Part shown: positions 46,146-53,958 of the stretch, one piece after another
How the letters are laid out: each line of letters begins with the position of its first letter
Position numbering within the stretch: position 1 is the stretch's first letter
Assembly (NCBI GenBank): GCA_003674045.1
Contig: PENC01000001.1
Span: 1,116,001-1,180,000 of the forward strand
Length of the DNA stretch: 64,000 nucleotides
Direction of reading: 5' to 3'
Source: Streptomyces griseocarneus
GTDB lineage: Bacteria; Actinomycetota; Actinomycetes; Streptomycetales; Streptomycetaceae
Notes under the pieces: model-generated
What the model was told of the DNA's origin: nothing
The model's input: only the letters and a program-made list of their open reading frames with translations
Database searches by the model: none
Program-made: the position numbers and the translations under genes

Positions 46146-47807
46146 TCAGCCGTACGGCAGCTCCACCGGCGCCAGTTCGTGGAAGACGTCGCCGGGCCCC
46201 GGGTTGTCCGGGTGCGTCGTACCGCCCAGCCGGCGCAGCACGCCCCACACCGCGTTGAGCGCCGTGGTCACCGCGCCCTCCGCGAAGCCCGCGGTCCAGG
46301 AGACGTCGTCGCCGCACAGGAAGAACCCGCGCTGCGCCTCGTCCGCGTCCTCCTGCATGAACTGGGTGAACAGCCGCCGCTGGTAACGGTATTGGCCGGG
46401 CAGGTTGGACTTGAACGCGCCCATGAAGCGCGGCTCGGTCTCCCAGGTGACGGTCAGCGGCTCGGCGATGATGTGCGAACGGATGCAGACGTCCGGATAG
46501 ATCTCGGCGAGCCGGGCCAGCAGCACCTCCAGCCGCTCCTGCGCGGAGAGCGTCGCGACCTTCAGCGAGTCGTCGTTCCAGGTGTACGACAGGCACATCA
46601 CACCCGGCCGGTCCGGGCCGTGGTCGAAGAGATAGACCCCGCGCGGCATCCGGTCGGTGAGTGTCATGCTCATCGTGTCCGCGCCGGTGTCCGGTGCCCG
46701 GTCCCGCCAGAACGGCCGGTCGACGAGCACGAACAGCTTGGACGCCCCCATGTAGTGGGTGCGCTCCACCGCGGTCCACTGCGCGTCGGACAACAGCGCG
46801 GGATCGCAGTCGACGCGGTTGAGCAGCGCCCACACGTGCGGGCTGAAGACGACCGCGGGGTAGTCACGGACCGTACCGCTCTCGTCCTCGACGCGGATGC
46901 CCTCCGCGGTGCGGCGCAGCCGGGTGACCGCGGGCCGGGTGCGGCCGCCGTCGTGCAGCGAGGCCAGCGACGTCCCGGACGGCCAGTGGGCGAGGCTCTG
47001 CGGGCGGTGCGTCCACAGCCCGCTCGGCACCTGCTGGGAGCCGCCTTCTATGGTGACCTGGTCGTCGTCCGCGCCGGTGAACACCACGCGCAGGATCTCC
47101 AGCACCGAGTTGGGGAAGTCGGTGTCCCAGCCGCCGGTGCCGAAGCCGACCTGGCCGAAGATCTCCCGGTGGCGGAAGGACTGGAAGGCGCCGGACGTCG
47201 CCAGGAAGCCGTAGAAGGACTGGTCGTCGTACTCCCGGACCAGCCTGTTCCACACGGCCTTCAGCGTGGCCACGTCCCGCAGCCGGACGGCGTCGCGCAC
47301 CGTGGAGAGCTCGGCGCGCTCGCGCAGCGCCTTCTCCCAGGCGTCGGCGACCTCCTGGTAGACGGCCGGCAGGTCGGCCGTGGTGCGTGCCCGGTGCCGG
47401 ACGCCGTTCAGGTCGATCAGCGTGCTCGGGGTCGACGGCGCGAGCGGATTGGGAAAGGGACGGGTGCGCAGCCCCAGCAGGTCGATGTAGTGGAACAGCG
47501 ACCGCGCGGAGAGGGGAAACCGCATGGCACCCATTTCCGCGACGTATTCCGGGTGCTCGGGGAACGGGAGCGAACGCATTCGCCCGCCCAATTGCTCGGC
47601 CTCGTAGAGAACCGGGCGCAGCCCCAGCCGCATGAGTTCGTACGCGGCGGTCAGACCGGCCATGCCGCCGCCGACCACGGCGACCTCGGTGCCCACCGCA
47701 TGCGGCGGCAGTACACCGAGACCGGCCGGATGGCGCAGCCAATTGTCGTAGGAGAACGGAAAGTCCGGCACGAGCATGGTCGTCGGGGCCGCAATGGCTG
47801 ACGTCAT
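46146..47807 (-). CDS. Flavin amine oxidase / amino-acid 2-monooxygenase family
   Basis: This encodes 553 aa, the length typical of tryptophan/arginine/lysine 2-monooxygenases and L-amino-acid oxidases. The N-terminal FAD site is VAVVGGGMAGLTAAYEL with the acidic ribose ligand in VLYEAEQLGGRMRS. The C-terminal flavin motif is CGDDVSWTAGFAEGAV. ATG 47807 has GAGAGG seven bases upstream; the frame extends to TTG 47822 but the SD lies inside that extension. Known of the family: oxidation of an alpha-amino acid to an imino acid, or decarboxylating oxygenation to the amide one carbon shorter. In this cluster it probably prepares an amino-acid-derived starter (for example Arg to 4-guanidinobutyramide); an amide hydrolase would then be needed and is not in the window. 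It follows the regulator gene by 111 bases. Confidence 0.8.
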   Translation of the reverse strand: MTSAIAAPTTMLVPDFPFSYDNWLRHPAGLGVLPPHAVGTEVAVVGGGMAGLTAAYELMRLGLRPVLYEAEQLGGRMRSLPFPEHPEYVAEMGAMRFPLSARSLFHYIDLLGLRTRPFPNPLAPSTPSTLIDLNGVRHRARTTADLPAVYQEVADAWEKALRERAELSTVRDAVRLRDVATLKAVWNRLVREYDDQSFYGFLATSGAFQSFRHREIFGQVGFGTGGWDTDFPNSVLEILRVVFTGADDDQVTIEGGSQQVPSGLWTHRPQSLAHWPSGTSLASLHDGGRTRPAVTRLRRTAEGIRVEDESGTVRDYPAVVFSPHVWALLNRVDCDPALLSDAQWTAVERTHYMGASKLFVLVDRPFWRDRAPDTGADTMSMTLTDRMPRGVYLFDHGPDRPGVMCLSYTWNDDSLKVATLSAQERLEVLLARLAEIYPDVCIRSHIIAEPLTVTWETEPRFMGAFKSNLPGQYRYQRRLFTQFMQEDADEAQRGFFLCGDDVSWTAGFAEGAVTTALNAVWGVLRRLGGTTHPDNPGPGDVFHELAPVELPYG

Positions 47808-47862
47808 AGGAAAACCTCTCAAGGGCGCGCCGACGGCAATCTCACGCTATTCAGCGGTGGTT

Positions 47863-47878
47863 GGGGCAACAACCCCTA
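47863..47878 (-). promoter_or_regulatory. Candidate regulator box, copy 2 (TAGGGGTTGTTGCCCC)
   Basis: On the minus strand this 16-mer lies about 56-71 bases upstream of the amine oxidase ATG (47807) and matches copy 1 (43720-43735) at 15 of 16 positions. It lies in the 111-bp gap after the regulator stop codon, which suggests the amine oxidase has its own promoter and is not simply read through. Confidence 0.5.
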
Positions 47879-47918
47879 CCCACCCTTGAAGGCCTTTGTC
47901 GGCGCCCCCTTGCGAAGG

Positions 47919-50831
47919 TCACGCGGTATGCGCCACGTCCCAGCCGAGACTGGTCGGGAGATCCTGCCGGTGACTGATGTTGATCTTCCGGTAGACGCGG
48001 GTGAGATGCTGCTCCACGGTGCTGACCGTGATGAACAGCTTGGCCGCGATCTCGCGGTTGGTGTAGCCGGAGGCGGCCAGCGCCGCCACCCGCCGCTCCG
48101 CGTCGGAGAGCGTCGCGAACGCGGCCGCGGCCTCGCTGTCCCCGGGACCGGCCGCCTCGCTCGCCGTGCTCGCCGAGCCTGTCGAGCAGGCCGTCGCCGT
48201 ACGGCCCGGAGGGCGCTGCAGCGAGCGGGAGAGCTCCTCCGCGCCGCAGCCGTCCGCCAGCCGCCAGGCCCGACGGGTCATCAGCCAGCTCTTGTCCGTG
48301 TCGCCGAGCTGCTTGTGCGCCCGGGCCAGCTGGGCCATCGTCTGCGCCATCGCGTACCAGCTGTCGCTGCGCCGCAGCAGCTCCAGGGACTGCTGCAGGA
48401 GCGCGGGCTGCTCGGCGGCCGGCCGGGTCGCGGCGAACACCCGCAGCGCCGAGCCGCGGGTACGGGGCAGCGTGGGGTGCGCCAGGGTGAGTTGCTCCTG
48501 TGCCAGGCACGCGGCCTGCTCGTGGTTGCCGAGTGCCAGCCAGGTCTCGGCGATGCCCAGGCGCCAGGGCAGGACCGAGGGGGAGTCCAGGTCCCAGGCG
48601 GTCATCTTCTCCCCGCAGGCGCGCAGGTCGGCGAGGGCCGCCTGGTGGCGTCCGGTGGCCAGCTGGTGCATGCCCCGGGCGTAGAGGTAGTGCAGCCCGA
48701 ACCGGGTCTGGAACAGCGCCTCCGGCACCGGGCGGGCCAGCAGCTCCCCGGCCGCGTCGTGGTCACCGATCGCGGTGTGCGCGCCGACCAGCACCGCCAG
48801 GGGCATGCCGACGACCACGCCCCAGCCGCGCGTCGGCAGCTCCTCCAGGGCGCTCCCCGCGTGGCGCACCGCGTCGGTCAGCCGGCCGCCGCGCAGCGCG
48901 ATCTCGCCCCGGATGGCGCTGAAGCCCGCCGCCCACGCCCGGGTGGAGCAGTGCGCCGCCTCCTCCAGCACCCGGTCGCACCAGGTGGCGGCCGTGCCGA
49001 GTTGATCCGCGTAGATCAGCGTCCGCAGCGCGGCACGCAGCGCGTACGCGGTCCCCTCGCCCACGCGGGTTCGCTCCAACACCTGCTCGGCGGACCGTAC
49101 GGCATCCCGCACGGCGTCGTCGTCGGCGCTGTCCTTCAGCACGCCGCGCAGGGCGGTGAGCGCGGCGATGCCGGGGCCTTCGGCGGTGAGGCCGGGCGTC
49201 GCGGGAACGGCCCGGCCCGCATCCTGGTTCCGGCCGGGAACAGGACGGTCGTCGCGGCCGTCGTGGTCCGGGCGCCGGCCGATGCCCCATGCGTCCTGGA
49301 ATCGACGGAGTTCGGGGGAGCCGGGGTAGGCGCAGGACAGCGCGAGACCGATGACGCGCAGTTCCGCGTCGAGTTCCGAGCCCGGGGACTCCTCCAGGGT
49401 GCTGTTGACCCGGCCGATGGCGGCGGCCGCGTCCTCCAGCGAGCCGATCCGCATCAGCCCGAGGGCCACGCGCAGGGTGTGCCACGGCGGCAGCAGCCCC
49501 TCGCGGGCGGGCGCCGCCAGCCGCTGGAGCCCCTGGACCTGGGTCTGCGGTTTGACCCGCCACAGGGCCTCGGTCAGCGTCGCCTGGATGACGAGCGACT
49601 CCCGCTCGTCGGCGCAGTGGTTCTGGGCCAGTTGCAGGCAGCGCACGGCGAACGGGGCGCGGTCCTCGGCGAGCGCCAGCAGGGCGGCGTCCCGCAGCAC
49701 CCGCGGCACCCACTCCTCGTCCGGGGCCGCCGCCTCGTGGCTGAGCAGCTGCTGTGCCACCTCGGTGGGGCCCGCGTCCTTCTCGTGCAGCATCTCGGCC
49801 GCCCGGCGGCGCAGCCGGCCGAGCTCCTCGCGCGGCAGGTTGTCGAGCAGCATCGCCCGGACCTCGTCGTGCCGGAACCGGGTGCCCTGGAGGATGCCCA
49901 GCTCGCCGAGCGCGGCGACGGACTGCCGTACGACGTCCTCCTCGGCCCCGACCAGAGCGCCCAGCAGGGGGAAGGAGTCGGCGTCGCCCAGGAGCGCGAT
50001 GCCGCGGGCGATCCGCAGGTGATCCGTGTCGGCGCAGCGGAGTGCCAGGGACAGCACCGCCTGACGGAAGAACTCCCCTGCCACAGGGGTGTTGCTCTCC
50101 TTTTCCTGCCCGTTGCCGGGCAGAAAAAGGCTGTCGTCGAGCAGGCCGCGCAGCAGGAGGGGGTTGCCGCCGGTGGCGGCGTGGAACGCGGTGGCGTGCC
50201 GGTGCGCGTCGCGCGCGCCCAACTCCTCGGTCAGCAGCCGGGCGACGCCCGCGACACTGATCGGGCCCAGCCGCATCCGGCGGGCGTCCGGCTGGTGCAG
50301 CAGCTCGTGCAGCGCGGTGGAGGAGGCGGAGGCGGGACCGGCGTAGCCGGTCTGCGAGGAGTGGGTGACGATCGTGGTCAGCGCGGCGTCGCGGCACTGG
50401 TGCACGGCGTACGTCAGGCACCGCAGCGACTGCGGATCGGCGTACTGTGCGTCGTCGACGACGATGAGCAAGGGGTTGTCGGCGGCCAGTTCGGCGAGGG
50501 CGCGGCGGAAGCCTTCGAGCAGGTCGGGCGGCACCTGCCCCGGTACTCCGGGCTCGGCGCCCGGGTCGAGCTCCGGCCCGAGCAGCCGCGGGGGCACCCC
50601 GCGCAGCAGCTGCTCCAGCACCGCGTAGGGGAACTCCTGCTCCGAGGCACAGGCCACGGCGCTCAGCAGTCGAACACCCTTCGCGACAGCAATGTCCGAC
50701 ACCCTGTTGAGCAGCTCGGTCTTTCCCGAGGCAACGGCGCCGGTGATGACACCGACCCCGCCGCTCTCACCGGCTCCTCCGGCGAAGAGCTGCGTGAGCC
50801 CGGTTATCTCCTCGTCGCGCTCGACCAACAC
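47919..50831 (-). CDS. LAL-family LuxR transcriptional activator
   Basis: This encodes 970 aa from GTG 50831 (VLVERDEEITGL), chosen because AAGGAG sits nine bases upstream at 50841-50846 and LVERD is the usual LAL start. The frame extends upstream but without family similarity. Walker A is GAVASGKT (residues 31-38) and Walker B is LLIVVDDAQYAD. A long helical/TPR-like middle follows, and the C-terminus holds a LuxR helix-turn-helix (LSDAERRVAALAASGYTNRE, then IAAKLFITVSTVEQHLTRVY). LAL proteins are large cluster-situated activators of macrolide and polyene PKS clusters, so this is the likely pathway activator. The gene is transcribed towards the amine oxidase. Confidence 0.93.
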   Translation of the reverse strand: MLVERDEEITGLTQLFAGGAGESGGVGVITGAVASGKTELLNRVSDIAVAKGVRLLSAVACASEQEFPYAVLEQLLRGVPPRLLGPELDPGAEPGVPGQVPPDLLEGFRRALAELAADNPLLIVVDDAQYADPQSLRCLTYAVHQCRDAALTTIVTHSSQTGYAGPASASSTALHELLHQPDARRMRLGPISVAGVARLLTEELGARDAHRHATAFHAATGGNPLLLRGLLDDSLFLPGNGQEKESNTPVAGEFFRQAVLSLALRCADTDHLRIARGIALLGDADSFPLLGALVGAEEDVVRQSVAALGELGILQGTRFRHDEVRAMLLDNLPREELGRLRRRAAEMLHEKDAGPTEVAQQLLSHEAAAPDEEWVPRVLRDAALLALAEDRAPFAVRCLQLAQNHCADERESLVIQATLTEALWRVKPQTQVQGLQRLAAPAREGLLPPWHTLRVALGLMRIGSLEDAAAAIGRVNSTLEESPGSELDAELRVIGLALSCAYPGSPELRRFQDAWGIGRRPDHDGRDDRPVPGRNQDAGRAVPATPGLTAEGPGIAALTALRGVLKDSADDDAVRDAVRSAEQVLERTRVGEGTAYALRAALRTLIYADQLGTAATWCDRVLEEAAHCSTRAWAAGFSAIRGEIALRGGRLTDAVRHAGSALEELPTRGWGVVVGMPLAVLVGAHTAIGDHDAAGELLARPVPEALFQTRFGLHYLYARGMHQLATGRHQAALADLRACGEKMTAWDLDSPSVLPWRLGIAETWLALGNHEQAACLAQEQLTLAHPTLPRTRGSALRVFAATRPAAEQPALLQQSLELLRRSDSWYAMAQTMAQLARAHKQLGDTDKSWLMTRRAWRLADGCGAEELSRSLQRPPGRTATACSTGSASTASEAAGPGDSEAAAAFATLSDAERRVAALAASGYTNREIAAKLFITVSTVEQHLTRVYRKINISHRQDLPTSLGWDVAHTA

Positions 50832-51453
50832 GTGTATGAACTCCTTACCCCGACAGGATTTTCCGGGGTGGCGAAAGTACCTCGCACGCTTTACACAATC
50901 CATACGTCCACGGAAACCGGGGCGGAAGAAAGCGTGCTCCCCCGTATGCAGAAATTCCCAGCGCGGAAGCCTTCCCGGCCCCGCCCGTTCTTGAGCTGTG
51001 TGCGACGGTGTGGACACCCCGCGTCAGAGGTGCCCCCCTCCCGTGGGACCTGTGGCACTCCGTTCCGTTGTGCCTGTTGTCCCGGGTGATGGGCGCAACT
51101 GTAGCAGTGTCCCGGGATCTTGACGTAACGCCGCGGTTTCCGTCGTGCTGCGCGCAGGGGTGCCCGAGTCCGGTGCCGGTTTCGGGCACGGGACCGCCGT
51201 CCGGGGCAGGTACGGAGCATCCCTTGAGGGGGTCAAGTTATTTCAAATCTGTTACACGCCGACCGCAAAGGTAAAGGGTTTCCTCTGGTAACGCGAACCC
51301 CCTCCTGTTATTGGATGCGCCACGCATGAATTTTGTCGAAGCTTGCCCGAGAGTTCACAACATCTATTACCGTGGAGGTCAATGCCGAATGGGCCGCGGC
51401 AGCACCGCCGCTGCGGACCTTTGCTCTCGTATACGAAACGGAAGGAAGTCAGC
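50832..51453. promoter_or_regulatory. Divergent intergenic region between regulator and sulfotransferase
   Basis: This 622-bp region holds the promoters of the LAL gene (minus) and the sulfotransferase (plus). It contains a locally AT-rich stretch around 51235-51260 and 51290-51370, unusual in this window, and a short perfect dyad CTTGA-five bases-TCAAG at 51223-51237. No convincing gene was found; overlapping short frames lack start and RBS support. The promoters are not pinned to specific hexamers. Confidence 0.5.
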
Positions 51454-52509
51454 GTGCACACAGACAAGTTGACCTTTGTCGTCGGGACCGGGCGCTGCGG
51501 GTCGACGGCGCTGTCCTCGGTGGTGAACCTGCACCCGGACGTGCTCAGCGTCAACGAACTGTTCGCCAGCATCTCGGACCCCGCCGCGCTGGCCGAAGAG
51601 CCGCTGACCGGACCCGAGTTCTGGGGCGTCCTCACCCGGCCGAACCAGATCAGCGACAGCATGATCCGCAACGGCACCCCGCCGTCGGAGTTCCTCTACA
51701 ACCGCCACCCGGGGTGGCGCTACTCCGCGGAGACCACCGGCATACCCGCCATCAGCCTGATGGTCCTCCCGCACCTGACCGACGACCCCGACGGGCTGCT
51801 CGACGAGCTGGAGCCCCAGGTCAACGCCTGGCCCTCGCGCCCCGTCGCGCTCCACTGGCAGGCGCTGTTCGCCACCCTGGCCGCGCGCTTCGGCAACCAG
51901 GGCGCCGTCGTCGAGCGCTCCGGGCTCTCCCTCGGCCGCGTACCCCAGCTGCGCGCGCTGTTCCCGCAGGCGCGCTTCGTGCACCTGTACCGCAACGGGC
52001 CCGACTGCGCCCTTTCCATGAGCCGCCACTTCGCCTTCCGGATGCTGCCGATGTTCTGGGAGATGGCCCAGCGCTGCGGCCTGGAGTCCCCGCTGGAGCT
52101 GACCCCGGAGCACGCCGCCCAGCTGCCGCCCGACCTGGCCCCGCTGCTCACCGACAGCTACGACCCGGCCCTCGTCCTGGACCGGCCCATCCCGCTCGCC
52201 ACGTTCGGCGGGATGTGGTCGCGGTGGATCGTCGACGGCCTGCAGCACCTGGAGGAGCTCCCGGCCGACATCCGCACCTCGCTGTCGTACGAGCGGCTCC
52301 TGGAGGAGCCGCGCAAGGAGCTGACCAGGCTCGCGGAGTTCATCGGCGTCGAGGCCCGCCCGGACTGGCTGGACGCCGCGAGCGCCCTCCTGGACGGCGA
52401 CGGCCGCCGCGGCTCCTCCCTCACGCTGCCGCAGGAGGAGCTGGACGCGCTGCGCGAGTCCTGTACCGCCGGCACCGAGGCCCTGGCCCTCGCGGACCAG
52501 GGCCGGTAG
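51454..52509 (+). CDS. PAPS-dependent sulfotransferase family protein
   Basis: This encodes 351 aa. GTG 51454 was chosen because AAGGAAG lies just upstream and the P-loop follows at once, as expected: VVGTGRCGST (residues about 9-18) is the 5'-phosphosulfate-binding loop of PAPS sulfotransferases. The 3'-phosphate motif is probably VHLYRNGPDCALSMSRH. These enzymes transfer sulfate from PAPS to a hydroxyl or amine of a small molecule. In this cluster a hydroxyl of the polyketide is the natural guess; sulfated linear polyenes exist. No pathway link is visible other than position next to the regulator. It could instead act on a lipid or another metabolite. Confidence 0.85.
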   Translation: MHTDKLTFVVGTGRCGSTALSSVVNLHPDVLSVNELFASISDPAALAEEPLTGPEFWGVLTRPNQISDSMIRNGTPPSEFLYNRHPGWRYSAETTGIPAISLMVLPHLTDDPDGLLDELEPQVNAWPSRPVALHWQALFATLAARFGNQGAVVERSGLSLGRVPQLRALFPQARFVHLYRNGPDCALSMSRHFAFRMLPMFWEMAQRCGLESPLELTPEHAAQLPPDLAPLLTDSYDPALVLDRPIPLATFGGMWSRWIVDGLQHLEELPADIRTSLSYERLLEEPRKELTRLAEFIGVEARPDWLDAASALLDGDGRRGSSLTLPQEELDALRESCTAGTEALALADQGR

Positions 52510-52642
52510 CGATCCACCGCGGGCCGCGCGCAAGCGTGGCTTGATCGGCACCCCGGCCGGATCGTGCCCCTGCGGGGCCGCTGGGCGGCGCGTAACGTCG
52601 CCCGGCGAACCGTAGCGGCAGGACGGACGGAAGGGGACAGCC

Positions 52643-53899
52643 ATGAGCCGGACGACGACGTCCGCGGCGATCGACGCGAGGTACTACAACTCCTTTGCCT
52701 ATGCGGGTGGTTACCTGCCGAAGGACCGGGCCCGCGCGCACGCGACGCTGAAGGAGCTCACAGAACGGGCGACCGAGTGGAAGGGCGACCACATCCCGCC
52801 CGTGGCCGACCTGGAGACGCTCCTCCAGACCGACCCCGTCGTCCTGCAGTACGTCAGCGACATGATCGAGCAGGTGCCCGAGGACGAGCGGACCGTCTCC
52901 GACATCCCGCACCTGCTCCAGTGTCTCGACCACATCGCGACGACCACGCCGGTGTACCACTGGGACCCCGCGCTGCGGCAGTTCTTCCCGCTGTCCCACC
53001 TGTTCGTCTACATGATGGCGACGGACGGCGGCTGGAACGCCTTCCGCAACAAGCTGTTCAACGACAAGCTGGACGGCATCCTGCAGTACTGGTACGGCGT
53101 CCTGAGCGGCAAGGAGAGCCGGGTGGTCCTGAACGACGGGCCGACGGGGTGGCTCTCCCCGCCCGCGTACCAGGAGTTCCGGCTCTTCGAGTTCGACGTC
53201 AAGGACGAGGAGTACGGCGGGTTCGCGTCGTACAACGACTTCTTCCACCGTGCCCTCGATCCGGACTTCCCGTACCGGCCGCTGGCGTCCGATCCCAAGG
53301 CGATCGTGTCGCCCAACGACGGCAAGGTGGTCCGCTGGCGGTCGGACGTCAAGCGCACGGATCAGTTCTGGTTGAAGGGGCAGCCGTACTCCCTGGAGAA
53401 CATGCTCAACGGCAGTACGTATACCGACAAGTTTGTCGGCGGTGACGTTCTCCAGACCTTCCTTTCGGGTGCCGACTACCACCGCTGGCACGCGCCGGTG
53501 GACGGCAAGGTGGTGGCCGTCGAGAAGGTTTCCGGTTATACGTTCGCCGAGCTCCAGTCGACGCTTCCGGATCCGACGGCCGGTACGCACTCGCAGTGCT
53601 ACGGCGCCTCGGTCAACACCCGCGGCATAGTGATCATCGAGAGCACCGCGCCCAAGATCGGCCATGTGTGCGTGCTACCGGTCGGCATCACCGAGATCTC
53701 CTCGATCACCCACTGTGTCAAGGTGGGCGACACCGTCACCAAGGGCCAGGACATCGGCCGCTTCAGCTTCGGAGGGTCGAGCATGTGCCTGCTCTTCGAG
53801 CGGGGCGCCGTCGACCGCCTCGCGCCGGACAACCCGAGCAGCGACCCGGACAACGGGGCCCCGGTCTTCGTCAACGGACAGATCGCCCGGGCCAGGTAG
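52643..53899 (+). CDS. Phosphatidylserine-decarboxylase-like pyruvoyl enzyme, PsiD-like architecture
   Basis: This encodes 418 aa from an ATG with AAGGGG six bases upstream. The C-terminal half has the family His motif (GADYHRWHAPVDG) and GGSS (Gly378-Ser379) where self-cleavage makes the pyruvoyl cofactor; canonical PSDs have LGST. The N-terminal ~170 residues look like the extra helical domain found in PsiD-type L-tryptophan decarboxylases and absent from membrane PSDs. No membrane segment or signal peptide is seen. A soluble amino-acid decarboxylase is therefore more likely than a phospholipid enzyme. It follows the sulfotransferase by 133 bases on the same strand and may share its promoter. 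Its substrate and link to the polyketide are unknown. Confidence 0.78.
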   Translation: MSRTTTSAAIDARYYNSFAYAGGYLPKDRARAHATLKELTERATEWKGDHIPPVADLETLLQTDPVVLQYVSDMIEQVPEDERTVSDIPHLLQCLDHIATTTPVYHWDPALRQFFPLSHLFVYMMATDGGWNAFRNKLFNDKLDGILQYWYGVLSGKESRVVLNDGPTGWLSPPAYQEFRLFEFDVKDEEYGGFASYNDFFHRALDPDFPYRPLASDPKAIVSPNDGKVVRWRSDVKRTDQFWLKGQPYSLENMLNGSTYTDKFVGGDVLQTFLSGADYHRWHAPVDGKVVAVEKVSGYTFAELQSTLPDPTAGTHSQCYGASVNTRGIVIIESTAPKIGHVCVLPVGITEISSITHCVKVGDTVTKGQDIGRFSFGGSSMCLLFERGAVDRLAPDNPSSDPDNGAPVFVNGQIARAR

Positions 53900-53916
53900 T
53901 CCGCGGCGTCGAACAC

Positions 53917-53947
53917 GACGGCGCCCTCCCGAGCGGAGGGCGCCGTC
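53917..53947. terminator. Bidirectional terminator hairpin
   Basis: A perfect 13-bp inverted repeat (GACGGCGCCCTCC and its complement) with a five-base loop lies between the convergent decarboxylase gene and ferritin-like gene. It marks a clean transcriptional border between the polyketide accessory genes and the next operon. Confidence 0.88.
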
Positions 53948-53958
53948 TCCGTGCGTGC

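Noticed and set aside
50832..51017. 62-residue extension of the LAL regulator
   Set aside because: No LAL similarity; GTG 50831 has AAGGAG at the right distance and begins the conserved LVERD.
42544..53899. Naming the product as vicenistatin-, clethramycin- or desertomycin-like
   Set aside because: The loading module, glycosylation genes and upstream modules are outside the window; the accessory set fits more than one class.
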